Position numbers and translations under genes: made by a program. A model generated the notes under the pieces. The model was given only the letters and a program-made list of their open reading frames with translations. It did not search any database and was not told where the DNA came from. From Pseudomonas vanderleydeniana (lineage in GTDB: Bacteria > Pseudomonadota > Gammaproteobacteria > Pseudomonadales > Pseudomonadaceae): a stretch of 64,000 bases of DNA. Every line of letters starts with the position of its first letter. The stretch's first letter is position 1. Of the stretch, positions 43,182-51,980 are shown piece by piece. Location of the stretch: the NCBI RefSeq assembly GCF_014268755.2, contig NZ_CP077093.1:3522001-3586000 (forward strand), read 5' to 3'.

Positions 43182-44495
43182 TTACTGCGCGCGCAGACCC
43201 CGAGTCACGCGCAGGGCCAGCAGGCTACCGCCAACGATCACGGCGGCGAGCACATACAGCGCGGCATCGGTGGAACCGGTGGCATCCTTGATCCAGCCCA
43301 CCAGGTATGGGCTGAGGAAGCCTGCCATCTGGCCCATCGAGTTGATCAGTGCCAGGCCGCCGGCGGCAGCGCCCGCACTGAGCAACGCGGTGGGCACCGG
43401 CCAGAACATCGGCAGGCCGGTCAGGGCGCCCATGGTCGCCAGGCTCAGGCCGAGAATGGCAATCGCCGGCGAACTGGCGAAGTTCACCGCGATCAACAGA
43501 CCGACAGCGCCCATCAGCATCGGTACGACAAGGTGCCAGCGGCGCTCCTTGCGCAGGTCCGCCGAGCGCCCCACGAACAGCATGAACACGGCAGCCAGCA
43601 GGTAGGGAATCGCGCTGAGCCAGCCGATCACCAGGTTATCGCTGAAGCCGAGGTTCTTGATGATCGACGGCAGCCAGAAGTTGATGGCGTAGACGCCGCT
43701 CTGGATGCAGAAGTAGATCAGGCCGAACGCCCAGATCGCCGGGTTCTTGAACACCTCGCCCAGCGAGTCGCTGACGGTACGCGGCTTGTTGGCGGCGTCC
43801 TCGGCCTGGTCAGCCTCCAGTACTGCGCGTTCCTGGGCGGTCAGCCACTTGGCATGGGCGAACGAGTCGGCCAGCAGGAAGAAGGCGGCTATGCCCAACA
43901 GTACGGTCGGGATGCCTTGCAGCAGGAACATCCACTGCCAGCCCGAAAGTCCACCCTGGCCTGCGGCGAAGTGATTGAGAATCCAGCCGGAGAACGGGCT
44001 GCCGAGCAGCCCCGAGACCGGAATCGCCGACATGAACAAGGCCATGATGCGACCGCGGCGGAAGCTTGGGAACCACTGCGAAAGGTACAGCACCACGCCT
44101 GGGAAGAAACCGGCTTCCGCCGCACCGGTAAACAGGCGCAAGGTGTAGAACTGGGTCGGGGTGGTGACGAACAGCAGGCAGGTGGACAGCGCCCCCCAGG
44201 TGATCATCATCAAGGCAATCCAGCGCCGTGGGCCGAATCGGGTCAGTGCCAGGTTGCTCGGTACGCCGCACAAGACGTAGCCAATGAAGAAGATACCGGC
44301 ACCGAGGCCGTATACCGTTTCACTGAACTTGAGGGCGTCGAGCATCTGCAGCTTGGCGAATCCAACGTTGACCCGGTCGAGGTAGTTGAACAGGTAGCAG
44401 ATGAAGATGAAGGGGATCAGGCGCAGGGTGATGCGCTTGTATACGGCATTTTTCAAGTCAGCGGTGGCCTGGGGCAACGCGGCGCTCTGTGACAT
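43182..44495 (-). CDS. MFS transporter, anion:cation symporter family (probable sugar-diacid/glycerate permease)
   Basis: A 437-residue transporter with twelve membrane segments. ACS-family motifs are NYLDRVNVGFAKLQML near the N-terminus, GYVLCGVPSNLALTRFGPRRW in loop 2-3, and FTGAAEAGFFPGVVLYLSQWFP. The divergent neighbour is a CdaR-type regulator and a glycerate kinase lies beyond it, so glucarate, galactarate or glycerate is the likely cargo. It shares a 171-base promoter region with cdaR that contains the palindrome at 44583-44596. Confidence 0.85.
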   Translation of the reverse strand: MSQSAALPQATADLKNAVYKRITLRLIPFIFICYLFNYLDRVNVGFAKLQMLDALKFSETVYGLGAGIFFIGYVLCGVPSNLALTRFGPRRWIALMMITWGALSTCLLFVTTPTQFYTLRLFTGAAEAGFFPGVVLYLSQWFPSFRRGRIMALFMSAIPVSGLLGSPFSGWILNHFAAGQGGLSGWQWMFLLQGIPTVLLGIAAFFLLADSFAHAKWLTAQERAVLEADQAEDAANKPRTVSDSLGEVFKNPAIWAFGLIYFCIQSGVYAINFWLPSIIKNLGFSDNLVIGWLSAIPYLLAAVFMLFVGRSADLRKERRWHLVVPMLMGAVGLLIAVNFASSPAIAILGLSLATMGALTGLPMFWPVPTALLSAGAAAGGLALINSMGQMAGFLSPYLVGWIKDATGSTDAALYVLAAVIVGGSLLALRVTRGLRAQ

Positions 44496-44582
44496 GTCGG
44501 TCTCTCTTTATTATGATTTTTCGCGATGCAAGAGTAACGTTGCTCGCCCTGTGAGTCTCGGCCACCCCGGCGTCGCTGTCTT

Positions 44583-44596
44583 TGTGCTGCTGCACA
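44583..44596. promoter_or_regulatory. Candidate CdaR operator between the MFS gene and cdaR
   Basis: TGTGCTGCTGCACA has 5-bp arms around a 4-base centre. On the minus strand it reads TGTGCAGCAGCACA, and its first ten bases recur exactly upstream of the glycerate kinase gene (45836-45845). Confidence 0.4.
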
Positions 44597-44666
44597 GGGT
44601 TTGCAGGCTTGACCTGTGCCGCTGAACAATTCACCTCAAGGCACCCAGACAAGGATTCATCCTCTC

Positions 44667-45764
44667 ATGTTCGAACTGGAGCACGACCTCGCGCAGGACA
44701 TCGTCGACCGCACGATGGCCATCCTGCCCTACAACGTGAACGTCATGGACAGCCAGGGGCTGATCCTCGGCAGTGGCGAGAAGGAGCGGATCAATACCCG
44801 TCACGAAGGCGCGCAACTGGTGTTGGCCAATGGTCGGGTGGTCGAAATCGACGTCCAGACCGCCAAATGCCTCAAGGGCGTGCAACCGGGCATCAATCTG
44901 CCGTTGCTGCACGACCAGCGCCTGATCGGTGTACTGGGCATCACCGGTGATCCGGACCAGTTGCGCACCTATGCCGCACTGGTGCGCATGACCGCCGAGA
45001 TGCTGGTGGCGCAGCGACATCAGCAGGCCGAGCAGCAATGGCGGCGTCAACGCTGCGATGATCTGCTGGCGTTGCTGCTCGGCGACGGCGGCGACTCGCC
45101 ACGGTTGCTCGACGAGGCCCGCCAGATGGGACTCAAGCCGCAACTGTCGCGGATTCCCTGCCTGTTCGAACTGGAGCCGGGGCAGGGCACCGACGCGCTG
45201 ATTGCCTGGTTGCAGTCGCGCTATCCCGATAGCTGGTGCTTCAGTGCCTCCGAGTCCTCGCTCTTGTGGTGCCGCCCGGCGACGTTGTCACTGGATGAAC
45301 CGCGCCTGCTGGAAAAGCTCGACGGGCTGGGCTGGAAGGTGCTGCGCATGGCCGTGGGCGGACCGGCTGACGGCCTGGCGGGATTGCGCCGCTGCTATCG
45401 CCGGGTCGGCGACCTGCTGGGCTACGGCCGTGAGATGCTGCCGCATACCCGTGTGCTGTTGCTCGATCGCTATCGCCTGCCGGTGTTGCTCTGGCGCTAT
45501 CGAAACGACGATGCCCTGGAGGAACTGCTGACTCCGTTGCGCAAGGTGCTGGCCAAGGACAGCAATGGCCAGTTGCTCTCGACCCTGCGCAGTTGGTGCG
45601 AGCATGATGGCCAGAATCAGGCCTGCGCCGATGCGCTGGGTATCCATCGCAACAGCCTGCGGTACCGCATGGAGCGGATTACCGAACTCAGCGGCGTCGA
45701 TCCGCTACGGCTCGATGGCATGCTGGCGCTGTACCTGGGCCTGCAACTGCTGCCCCAGGCTTGA
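44667..45764 (+). CDS. cdaR: Sugar-diacid utilisation regulator CdaR
   Basis: A 365-residue activator. The N-terminal diacid_rec domain reads LAQDIVDRTMAILPYNVNVMDSQGLILGSG...RINTRHEGAQ...GVQPGINLPL. The C-terminal PucR-type helix-turn-helix is CADALGIHRNSLRYRMERITELSGVDP. Family members sense glucarate, galactarate or glycerate and activate their catabolic genes. ATG 44667 follows AAGGA at a slightly long spacing. Its position between the permease and kinase genes supports control of both. Confidence 0.9.
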   Translation: MFELEHDLAQDIVDRTMAILPYNVNVMDSQGLILGSGEKERINTRHEGAQLVLANGRVVEIDVQTAKCLKGVQPGINLPLLHDQRLIGVLGITGDPDQLRTYAALVRMTAEMLVAQRHQQAEQQWRRQRCDDLLALLLGDGGDSPRLLDEARQMGLKPQLSRIPCLFELEPGQGTDALIAWLQSRYPDSWCFSASESSLLWCRPATLSLDEPRLLEKLDGLGWKVLRMAVGGPADGLAGLRRCYRRVGDLLGYGREMLPHTRVLLLDRYRLPVLLWRYRNDDALEELLTPLRKVLAKDSNGQLLSTLRSWCEHDGQNQACADALGIHRNSLRYRMERITELSGVDPLRLDGMLALYLGLQLLPQA

Positions 45765-45835
45765 GCCGAACGCCATGGAAACCGGCCCACAACGTGCCGG
45801 GTTTGTGTGAATGAACAATAAAGCCCGGCAATGCT

Positions 45836-45845
45836 TGTGCAGCAG
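45836..45845 (+). promoter_or_regulatory. Candidate CdaR operator half upstream of glycerate kinase
   Basis: TGTGCAGCAG lies 62 bases before the glycerate kinase ATG and matches the inverted half of the palindrome at 44583-44596. A hairpin-like gccggg...cccggc pair at about 45797-45830, just before it, may terminate cdaR. Confidence 0.3.
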
Positions 45846-45907
45846 ACCGGCGTCATTCGCCGTTTCAACTGGCAGCATGGACGCTACAAGAACCGGAGAA
45901 GCCCCCC

Positions 45908-47047
45908 ATGAAAATCATCATCGCCCCTGATTCCTTCAAGGACAGCCTGAGTGCCGACGGTGTGGCCAAGGCCATTGCCCAGGGGCTGGCCGAGGTCCTG
46001 CCGCAGGCGCAACTGCTCCAGTACCCGATGGCCGACGGGGGCGAGGGCACGGTGGAGTCGGTGCTCGCCGCCTGCAAGGGCGAGCCGCGTACCGAGACGG
46101 TCCGGGGGCCCCTGGGCAGCCCGGTGCAGGCCCGCTGGGGTTGGCTGCCACAAAGCCAGACCGCGATCATTGAAATGGCCGAGGCCAGTGGCCTGCAACG
46201 GGTCCCGACCGGACAGCGTGATGCGTGCATCACCAGCACCTTCGGCACGGGGCAGTTGATCGCCGCGGCCCTCGACGCCGGCGCCCGCAGAATCATCCTC
46301 GCCATCGGTGGCAGCGCCACCAATGATGCCGGCGCCGGCGCCCTGCAGGCACTCGGCCTGGGCCTGTTCGACGACCAGCAGCAACCATTGCCGTGTGGTG
46401 GCCTGGCCCTTGCGGGGCTGCATCGAATCGATCTGGCCGGGCTCGACCCGCGCCTTGCCGAGGTGCGTTTCGAGATCGCCGCCGACGTGAACAACCCGCT
46501 CTGTGGTGAACACGGAGCTTCGGCGATCTTTGGCCCGCAAAAGGGCGCCTCGCCGGCCCAGGTGCGTGAACTGGATGCCGCGCTCGGCCATTTTGCCGAC
46601 TTGTGTGCCCAGGTGTTGCCAAGGGATGTCCGTGACGAGCCGGGTAGCGGTGCGGCCGGTGGATTGGGTTTTGCCGCCAAGGCTTTCTTCGACGCGCAGT
46701 TCCGTCCGGGGGTGGAAGTGGTTGCCGACCTGGTCGGGCTCGAGCAGGCGGTGCAGGGCGCCGACCTGGTCATCACCGGGGAGGGCCGGTTCGACGCCCA
46801 GACCCTGCGGGGCAAGACGCCTTTTGGCGTGGCGCGGATCGCTCGCCAGCACGGTGTGCCGGTCATCGTGCTGGCCGGTACCCTGGGTGATGGTTATGAG
46901 CAGATGTACCAGCACGGGGTCGATGCCGCCTTTGCCCTGGCATCCGGGCCGATGACGCTGGAGCAGGCCTGCGCCGATGCGCCAGGGCTGTTGTCGGCAC
47001 GAGCCCGCGATATCGCCCGGGTCTGGAGGCTCGCCGCAACGCGTTGA
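45908..47047 (+). CDS. Glycerate kinase (GarK/GlxK family)
   Basis: A 379-residue kinase that phosphorylates glycerate with ATP, the last step feeding sugar diacids or glyoxylate into glycolysis. The N-terminal signature MKIIIAPDSFKDSLSADGVA is complete, followed by the glycine-rich PMADGGEGTVE, LAIGGSATNDAGAGALQALG, and VITGEGRFDAQTLRGKTPFGVA. Length is normal for the family. It follows cdaR by 143 bases and probably has its own CdaR-controlled promoter. Confidence 0.93.
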   Translation: MKIIIAPDSFKDSLSADGVAKAIAQGLAEVLPQAQLLQYPMADGGEGTVESVLAACKGEPRTETVRGPLGSPVQARWGWLPQSQTAIIEMAEASGLQRVPTGQRDACITSTFGTGQLIAAALDAGARRIILAIGGSATNDAGAGALQALGLGLFDDQQQPLPCGGLALAGLHRIDLAGLDPRLAEVRFEIAADVNNPLCGEHGASAIFGPQKGASPAQVRELDAALGHFADLCAQVLPRDVRDEPGSGAAGGLGFAAKAFFDAQFRPGVEVVADLVGLEQAVQGADLVITGEGRFDAQTLRGKTPFGVARIARQHGVPVIVLAGTLGDGYEQMYQHGVDAAFALASGPMTLEQACADAPGLLSARARDIARVWRLAATR

Positions 47048-47065
47048 GCACCAAACCGGTTGGTA

Positions 47066-47195
47066 GTGGCGAGCGGGCTTGCCCGCGCTGGGGTGCATGG
47101 CACCCCCGAACGCTGCATGCAGGGTGTGTCATGCACAACCGGGACTCAGGGCTCAGGGGGCTGAGCCCCCAGCGCGGGCGAGCCTGCTTTACCCC
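47066..47195. repeat. Degenerate BIME (REP pair)
   Basis: The left arm 47066-47088 is identical to the 23-base arm of the BIME at 31184-31312; the right arm near 47172-47188 is diverged. A second inner inverted pair (gctgcatgc around 47112; ggctcaggggg/ccccca) gives extra stems. It fills most of the gap 47048-47294. Confidence 0.7.
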
Positions 47196-47294
47196 AGCGC
47201 CATTCATTGCAGGTCCGTTCACCGAAGGAGGGTGATGTCCTTCAGGGCATTCGGCGCTAAGCTTGCGAGTAGTCCGTTTGTCAGGAGACGCTCG

Positions 47295-47480
47295 ATGGCT
47301 CGTGCCCGTCCGCAATTGATCAGTGCCAAGCTGGAAAAACCGTACCCCACCCAAGTCACTGTCGGCCTGCAAGAGGTCGACCTCAAGCGAACCCAGTGGC
47401 AGAAGCTCAAGCGCAAGGAGCGTGAAGCGGCGCTGGACAATCACTGGTTCCCCTGCGTACTCGGCCCCATCGATGCGTGA
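47295..47480 (+). CDS. 61-residue basic conserved hypothetical protein
   Basis: A small soluble protein starting at ATG 47295 with AGGAG at good spacing. Basic at the N-terminus (MARARPQLISAKLEKPYPTQ) with a Lys/Arg-rich helix (KRTQWQKLKRKEREAALDNH) and the ending WFPCVLGPIDA. No known domain. Its last codons overlap the start of the SulP transporter gene by eight bases, so the two are translationally linked. Confidence 0.65.
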   Translation: MARARPQLISAKLEKPYPTQVTVGLQEVDLKRTQWQKLKRKEREAALDNHWFPCVLGPIDA

Positions 47481-49149
47481 GCCTTCCCTGCAACATGCCG
47501 CTGCCACCCCCGTCCAACCTCGCCGCCTGGGCCCTGACCTGGTCGCCGGCCTGTCGATTGCCGGCCTGTTGTTGCCCGAGGCGGTTGCCTACTCGAGCAT
47601 TGCCAATCTGCCACCCCAGGCCGGGGTGATCGCCCTGTTTGCCGGGTTGTTCTGCTATGGCCTGTTCGGTACCAGCCGTTTTGCGATCGTTTCGGCTACC
47701 TCGTCGTCCGCTGCGGTACTGGCGGCGGCCACCTTGTCGGTGGCCGGGACGGACCTGGCGTTGCGTCTGACCATGGCCATCGGCCTGGTGATGATCACCG
47801 GCCTGATGTTCCTGCTCGCCGGGCTGTTCAAGCTCGGCAGCGTGACGTCGTTCATTGCCAAGCCGGTCCTGCGCGGTTTTGCCTTCGGCCTGGCGGTGAC
47901 CATCATTCTCAAGCAGGTGGCGAGCATCGTCGATGTGCATCCGCAGCACAGTGACCTGATCCGCTTCATCCCGGAGCTGCTCGGGCAACTGCCGCAGTGG
48001 AACTGGGCAAGCGCGTCGGTAGCGCTTGTGGCGTTGGTGCTGCTGGCGATCTTCGGGCGTCTGCGCCGCGTGCCGGGTGGGCTGCTGGTGGTGATGCTGG
48101 GTATCGTGGCGGGCAGGTGGCTGGATCTGCCGAGCCATGGCATCAACCTGATCGGGGTCATCGACCTGCAGTTGGCGGTGCCATCACTGCCGCGACTGGC
48201 TTTCTCCGACTGGCTGAAACTGGTGGAGCTGGGTTTTGCCCTGGTCATGATCCTGTATGCCGAGTCCTATGGTTCGATCAGCGCCTTTGCCCTCAAGCAT
48301 GGTGATCGGGTCAGTTCGAACCGCGACCTGTTGGTGCTCGGTGGTGCCAACCTGCTGTCCGGGCTGTTTCATGGCATGCCGGCCGGTGCCGGGTATTCGG
48401 CAACCTCGGCCAATGAGGCCGCTGGTGCAACCTCGCGCTGCGCCGGGGTGGTGGCGGCGCTGGTCGTGCTGCTGATCGTCGCGACCCTGTTGCCGCTGAT
48501 TGCGCTGACGCCCGAACCGGTGCTGGCGGCCATTGTCATTCATGCGTTGACCCGTGCCGTCAGCCTGGAGCCGCTGCAGCGCTATTTCGTCTGGCGACGG
48601 GATCGTTTCCTGGCAATCTGTGCGGTAGGGGCGGTGCTGTTGCTGGGGGTGCTGGACGGGCTGCTGGCGGCGGTGGCGATCAGCCTGATGCTGATGCTGC
48701 GCCAGATGTCATCGGCAGCCGTGCAGGTGCTTGGGCACCTGGCGCAGGGGCATGATTTCGTTGATTGCCAGTTGCACCCGCAGGCGCAGCAGGTGCCGGG
48801 CGTCCTGATCCTGCGCCCAGGGGAAGCGCTGTTTTTCGCCAATGCCGAACGGATCTTGCGCAGCGTGCAACGGTTGGCCGAGCAACAGGAACCGCCGGTG
48901 CGTGCGGTGATCCTGAGCCTGGAAGAGTCGCCGGATCTGGACGGGACCAGCATCGAGGCGCTGCAGGACTTCATCGTGCGTTTCAAGGGCGAGAACAAGA
49001 TGCTGCTGTTTGCCCGCCTGAAGCATGAGGCGCACCAGGCCTTGCTGGCATTGCCGGAGGCGGATCTGTCCGAGGTCGTGCTCAGTGAGTTGAGCGTTTA
49101 CGCCGTGGTGCAGCAGGTCGGTGCTGTCAAGGGCGGGGCCAATGCCTGA
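47473..49149 (+). CDS. SulP-family inorganic anion transporter with STAS domain
   Basis: A 558-residue transporter. The SLC26/SulP signature region (DLVAGLSIAGLLLPEAVAYSSIANLPPQAG) starts about 20 residues in. Some ten or more membrane helices follow, then a cytoplasmic STAS domain (PGVLILRPGEALFFANAERIL ... AVILSLEESPDLDGTSIEALQDF). Members carry sulfate, bicarbonate or dicarboxylates with H+ or Na+. ATG 47473 is preferred since frames upstream belong to the overlapping 61-codon gene. Sulfate would suit the sulfur theme of the window, but this is not shown. Confidence 0.9.
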   Translation: MREPSLQHAAATPVQPRRLGPDLVAGLSIAGLLLPEAVAYSSIANLPPQAGVIALFAGLFCYGLFGTSRFAIVSATSSSAAVLAAATLSVAGTDLALRLTMAIGLVMITGLMFLLAGLFKLGSVTSFIAKPVLRGFAFGLAVTIILKQVASIVDVHPQHSDLIRFIPELLGQLPQWNWASASVALVALVLLAIFGRLRRVPGGLLVVMLGIVAGRWLDLPSHGINLIGVIDLQLAVPSLPRLAFSDWLKLVELGFALVMILYAESYGSISAFALKHGDRVSSNRDLLVLGGANLLSGLFHGMPAGAGYSATSANEAAGATSRCAGVVAALVVLLIVATLLPLIALTPEPVLAAIVIHALTRAVSLEPLQRYFVWRRDRFLAICAVGAVLLLGVLDGLLAAVAISLMLMLRQMSSAAVQVLGHLAQGHDFVDCQLHPQAQQVPGVLILRPGEALFFANAERILRSVQRLAEQQEPPVRAVILSLEESPDLDGTSIEALQDFIVRFKGENKMLLFARLKHEAHQALLALPEADLSEVVLSELSVYAVVQQVGAVKGGANA

Positions 49150-49177
49150 TAGCGCAAAGGGGGCTGGCCAGGCTTCA

Positions 49178-49273
49178 GAGCCTCTTCGCGGGCAAGCCTC
49201 GCTCCTGCAGAAAAGGTGTCGTACGAACGACGCAGAGCCTGCAGGAGCAGGGCTTGCCCGCGAAGAAGCTCTC
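49178..49273. repeat. REP pair between convergent genes
   Basis: The sequence gagcctcttcgcgggcaagc and its inverted counterpart gcttgcccgcgaagaagctc flank a central ctcctgca...tgcaggag inverted segment. The whole can fold into a long imperfect hairpin. It lies between the convergent SulP and nicotinamidase genes and may end both transcripts. Confidence 0.75.
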
Positions 49274-49284
49274 AAATCATGCGC

Positions 49285-49938
49285 CTACAGGTTCATGAGA
49301 TCCTTGGCCTCCATGAACTGCACGCCCGCCGTCTCCATCTGCGCCATGGCCCGTTTCAGCGATCCATCCAGGTCGATGGCGCGGCAGGCGTCCGGGATCA
49401 GGACGGTGTTGAAGCCCGCCGCGCGTGCATCCAGGGCCGACCAGGCCACGCAATAGTCCAGGGCCAGGCCCACCAGGTACACCGTGTCGATGCCGCATTC
49501 CCTCAGGTAACCCGCCAGGCCGGTCGGCGTCTGGCGATCGGCTTCGACAAACGCCGAATAGCTGTCGATCTGCGGATTGCAGCCCTTGCGTATCACCAGT
49601 CGCGCATGGGGCAATTGCAGGTCGGCATGCAGTTGCGCGCCATGGCTGCCTTGCAGGCAATGGTCTGGCCAGAGTACCTGGGTGCCATAGGCCAGTTGCA
49701 CGGTATCGAAAGGCTGGCGGCCGGGATGGCTGCTGGCGAACGAGGCATGGCCGGCAGGATGCCAGTCCTGGGCAATGATCACGTTGCGAAAGCGCGGGGC
49801 CAACCGGTTGATCAACGGCACGATTTCGTCGCCGCCGGCAACGGCCAGGTTGCCGCCGGGGATGAAGTCATTCTGCACGTCGATCACGATCAGGGCGCAG
49901 CGTGGGTCGTTCAAGGGCAGAGAGGTGGAGTTTGGCAT
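49285..49938 (-). CDS. pncA: Nicotinamidase/pyrazinamidase (isochorismatase-like hydrolase)
   Basis: A 217-residue cysteine hydrolase that deamidates nicotinamide to nicotinate for NAD salvage. The catalytic triad is visible: Asp in LIVIDVQNDF, Lys in LVIRKGCNP and Cys in GLALDYCV. Metal ligands sit in QDWHPAGHASF, and the PncA-specific WPDHCLQGS is present. The start at 49938 has AAGGA upstream; a longer in-frame start lacks one. It stands alone. Confidence 0.92.
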   Translation of the reverse strand: MPNSTSLPLNDPRCALIVIDVQNDFIPGGNLAVAGGDEIVPLINRLAPRFRNVIIAQDWHPAGHASFASSHPGRQPFDTVQLAYGTQVLWPDHCLQGSHGAQLHADLQLPHARLVIRKGCNPQIDSYSAFVEADRQTPTGLAGYLRECGIDTVYLVGLALDYCVAWSALDARAAGFNTVLIPDACRAIDLDGSLKRAMAQMETAGVQFMEAKDLMNL

Positions 49939-50100
49939 GGGAATGTCCTTATGTACCCGGTTCAAGTGAGTGCCGAGCATACAAGCATGACACAGCTACC
50001 CGCGTCTGTAGCCAGTGCAAGAATGTGTCGGTACTGCGCGGTGCAACAGGTACGTGGTTGGCTGTCGCACCATGGAGAGAATCGCCCATGGCGCGATCAG

Positions 50101-50889
50101 CTAGGTGGCAAAGCGCTGGCGCAGAAGATCCGCCATGGTGTGCAGTTCCGGCGTCGGATTGCGCCCGATGAGCATGTAGGCATGGGCCTGGCCGACCCAA
50201 AACACCACGTTCATGCCACGGCGTACTTCCTCGGCGGGCGGCCTCGCGCTTTTCTTCGCTCGGGTGATGCACAGGGCCAGGGGCCCGTGTTTCGGGTCCA
50301 GGTAGGCCAGTTGGGCAATGGGCTCGCGCTCGTACTCGAGCATCTGCACGCGCTTGAGTTGCGCCCCTGGCAGCAGCAACTGCGTGGGCTCGAGCGCAAT
50401 CCCGAGTCCCTTGTCCAGATTACGCAACTGAGCCTGCTGCGAGGCTTCGTCGTCCGGGAGGCCATCCAGAGTCTGCGTGGTGTAGAGCGTCATGTAGTCG
50501 GCGACCACGCTGCGCCAGTTGACGTCATCCTGCTGTTCCCTGGGTGCCTGCCACAACTGGAACAGGCGGTCGGCGGCAATCCCGGCGAACATGAAACTGG
50601 CCGCTACCGCTAGGAAGCCGCGCCGGCTCATCGAGGGTTTGGCCGGCTGTGCGGGCAGCGCCTCAAGCATGGCCTCCAGGCGGCTGCGCGGGGCTTGTTC
50701 CAGCAGCTCATCGTAGGCTGGCTGGAAGGGCAGGCTACTGCGCCCCAGCCATTCGACACGCTCGGCGACTTCAGCGTTTTCGGCGATGGCGACCGCTATC
50801 TGGGCGCGCTCCTCGGGCTCCAGCTGGTCGTCGAGAAACGCCACCAGCCGCTCATCGGAAGGCATGTGGTGAGAAAACTGGTCAGTCAT
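50101..50889 (-). CDS. Anti-sigma factor (transmembrane), partner of the ECF sigma gene
   Basis: A 262-residue protein. The N-terminal cytoplasmic region MPSDERLVAFLDDQLEPEERAQIAVAIAENAEVAERVEWL resembles the start of ChrR/FecR-like anti-sigma factors but lacks the HxxxCxxC zinc motif. A single membrane segment follows (SRRGFLAVAASFMFAGIAADRLF), then a periplasmic domain. Its start overlaps the stop of the ECF sigma gene (ATGA at 50886-50889). The same frame stays open into the sigma gene, but that extension is not coding. Confidence 0.82.
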   Translation of the reverse strand: MTDQFSHHMPSDERLVAFLDDQLEPEERAQIAVAIAENAEVAERVEWLGRSSLPFQPAYDELLEQAPRSRLEAMLEALPAQPAKPSMSRRGFLAVAASFMFAGIAADRLFQLWQAPREQQDDVNWRSVVADYMTLYTTQTLDGLPDDEASQQAQLRNLDKGLGIALEPTQLLLPGAQLKRVQMLEYEREPIAQLAYLDPKHGPLALCITRAKKSARPPAEEVRRGMNVVFWVGQAHAYMLIGRNPTPELHTMADLLRQRFAT

Positions 50890-51413
50890 CGCCGTTCTCC
50901 ACGGGTTGAGGTGGGCACGGCACGCAGGGGCGGGTTGTCCGCCAGTTTCACGCGCGCGGCGGCGAGCCGGCTCATGACCGTACCGATCGGTACCTCGAGA
51001 ATATGGGCCACTTCCTTGTACGACAGACCTTCGACATAGGCCAGGAACACGGTCTCGCGCTGGGCTTCGGGCAAGGCGTCGACACGCCTGATGACCTGCG
51101 CGGCCAGCACGTGGGTCTGTGCCACCTGTTCGCCGTCGAAGGCCAGTACCTCGTCGGCATCCACCTGGCCCTGGCCCCGGCGTACACGCTGGGAGCGGAT
51201 CTCGTTGAGCCAGATCGAGTGCAGGATGCTGAAAAGCCAGCGATCCATGCGGGTGCCGGCAACGAATTGTTCGCCGCGCTCCAGCGCCCGGACGCAGGTA
51301 GCCTGCACCAGGTCTTCGGCGATGTGTCGTTGCCGGGACAACAGTAGGGCGTAACGCCACAGGCGTGTCAGGTGCTGACCCAGTTCGGCTCGTATTTCCT
51401 TGTCGCTGGCGAT
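50886..51413 (-). CDS. ECF RNA polymerase sigma factor (non-canonical or uncertain start)
   Basis: A group IV sigma factor. Region 2 is seen in LWRYALLLSRQRHIAEDLVQATCVRALERG, with RMDRWLFSILHSIWLNEIRSQ for promoter -10 contact. Region 4 carries ALPEAQRETVFLAYVEGLSYKEVAHILEVPIGTVMSRLAAAR. The first standard start in frame is TTG at 51341, which would remove the first helix of region 2. The frame remains open upstream to 51422 with family-like residues but no ATG, GTG or TTG. An ATC at 51413 has GGAGG five bases upstream and would give a normal 175-residue protein. I therefore annotate from there. The TTG start is the alternative, and a base error is possible. Confidence 0.7.
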   Translation of the reverse strand: MASDKEIRAELGQHLTRLWRYALLLSRQRHIAEDLVQATCVRALERGEQFVAGTRMDRWLFSILHSIWLNEIRSQRVRRGQGQVDADEVLAFDGEQVAQTHVLAAQVIRRVDALPEAQRETVFLAYVEGLSYKEVAHILEVPIGTVMSRLAAARVKLADNPPLRAVPTSTRGERR

Positions 51414-51437
51414 GGCAGCCTCCGCGTCTCTCGGTCT

Positions 51438-51980
51438 TCAGCTCTGGGTCGGATGGGCGATGGCATCGGCCAGGTCTTCATATTCTTCACACTGGGTGCC
51501 ACACAGCGACTTGATCGTTTGCAACTGCTCCTGAGCCAGATCCAGTCGTCCCTTGATCACATAGGCCTCACCCAGGTACTCGCGGACCTGAGCGTAGCTC
51601 GGATCGAGCTTGACCGCCTGCAGGTAATAGCCGATCCCTTCGTCGGTACGTCCCAGTTTGCGGGTGGCGTAGCCACGGTAGTTCAGGGCCTTGGCGGTAT
51701 TGGGGTTCTTCAGCGTATCGAGTACGTTCAGCGCCTCCTGGTACTGCTGGTCCTTGGCCAGGCTGTAGGCATAGTCGGCACGTGCATCGTCGCTGGCGCG
51801 ACTGCTCACCAGAGGCTCACACTTGTTGGTTTTCGGGTTCCAGACCTGCTGACTGGTGCATTTGGGCTTGGGCGGTGCTGGCTCGTCGCCGGAAGCCAGT
51901 GCCAGGCTGCTCGAAAGTGCCGCGGCCAGGCCACCGGCGATCAGTACAGGAACGAGTAGGGTGCTTTTGCGAAGGCTCAT
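51438..51980 (-). CDS. Exported TPR-repeat protein
   Basis: A 180-residue periplasmic protein: signal peptide (STLLVPVLIAGGLAAALSSSLALA), a Cys-flanked motif (KCTSQQVWNPKTNKCEPL), then about three tetratricopeptide repeats (DYAYSLAKDQQYQEALNVLD; ALNYRGYATRKLGRTDEGIGYYLQAVKLDP; AQVREYLGEAYVIKGRLDLA). A Cys pair near the end (SLCGTQCEEYEDL) may form a disulfide. It lies just upstream of the ECF sigma gene on the same strand and may be cotranscribed. Its partner is unknown. Confidence 0.85.
   Translation of the reverse strand: MSLRKSTLLVPVLIAGGLAAALSSSLALASGDEPAPPKPKCTSQQVWNPKTNKCEPLVSSRASDDARADYAYSLAKDQQYQEALNVLDTLKNPNTAKALNYRGYATRKLGRTDEGIGYYLQAVKLDPSYAQVREYLGEAYVIKGRLDLAQEQLQTIKSLCGTQCEEYEDLADAIAHPTQS

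Noticed and set aside
50101..51360. Apparent fusion of the anti-sigma factor with a 150-residue N-terminal extension
   Set aside because: The extension is an out-of-frame reading of the ECF sigma gene. The anti-sigma begins at 50889 with a stop/start overlap.
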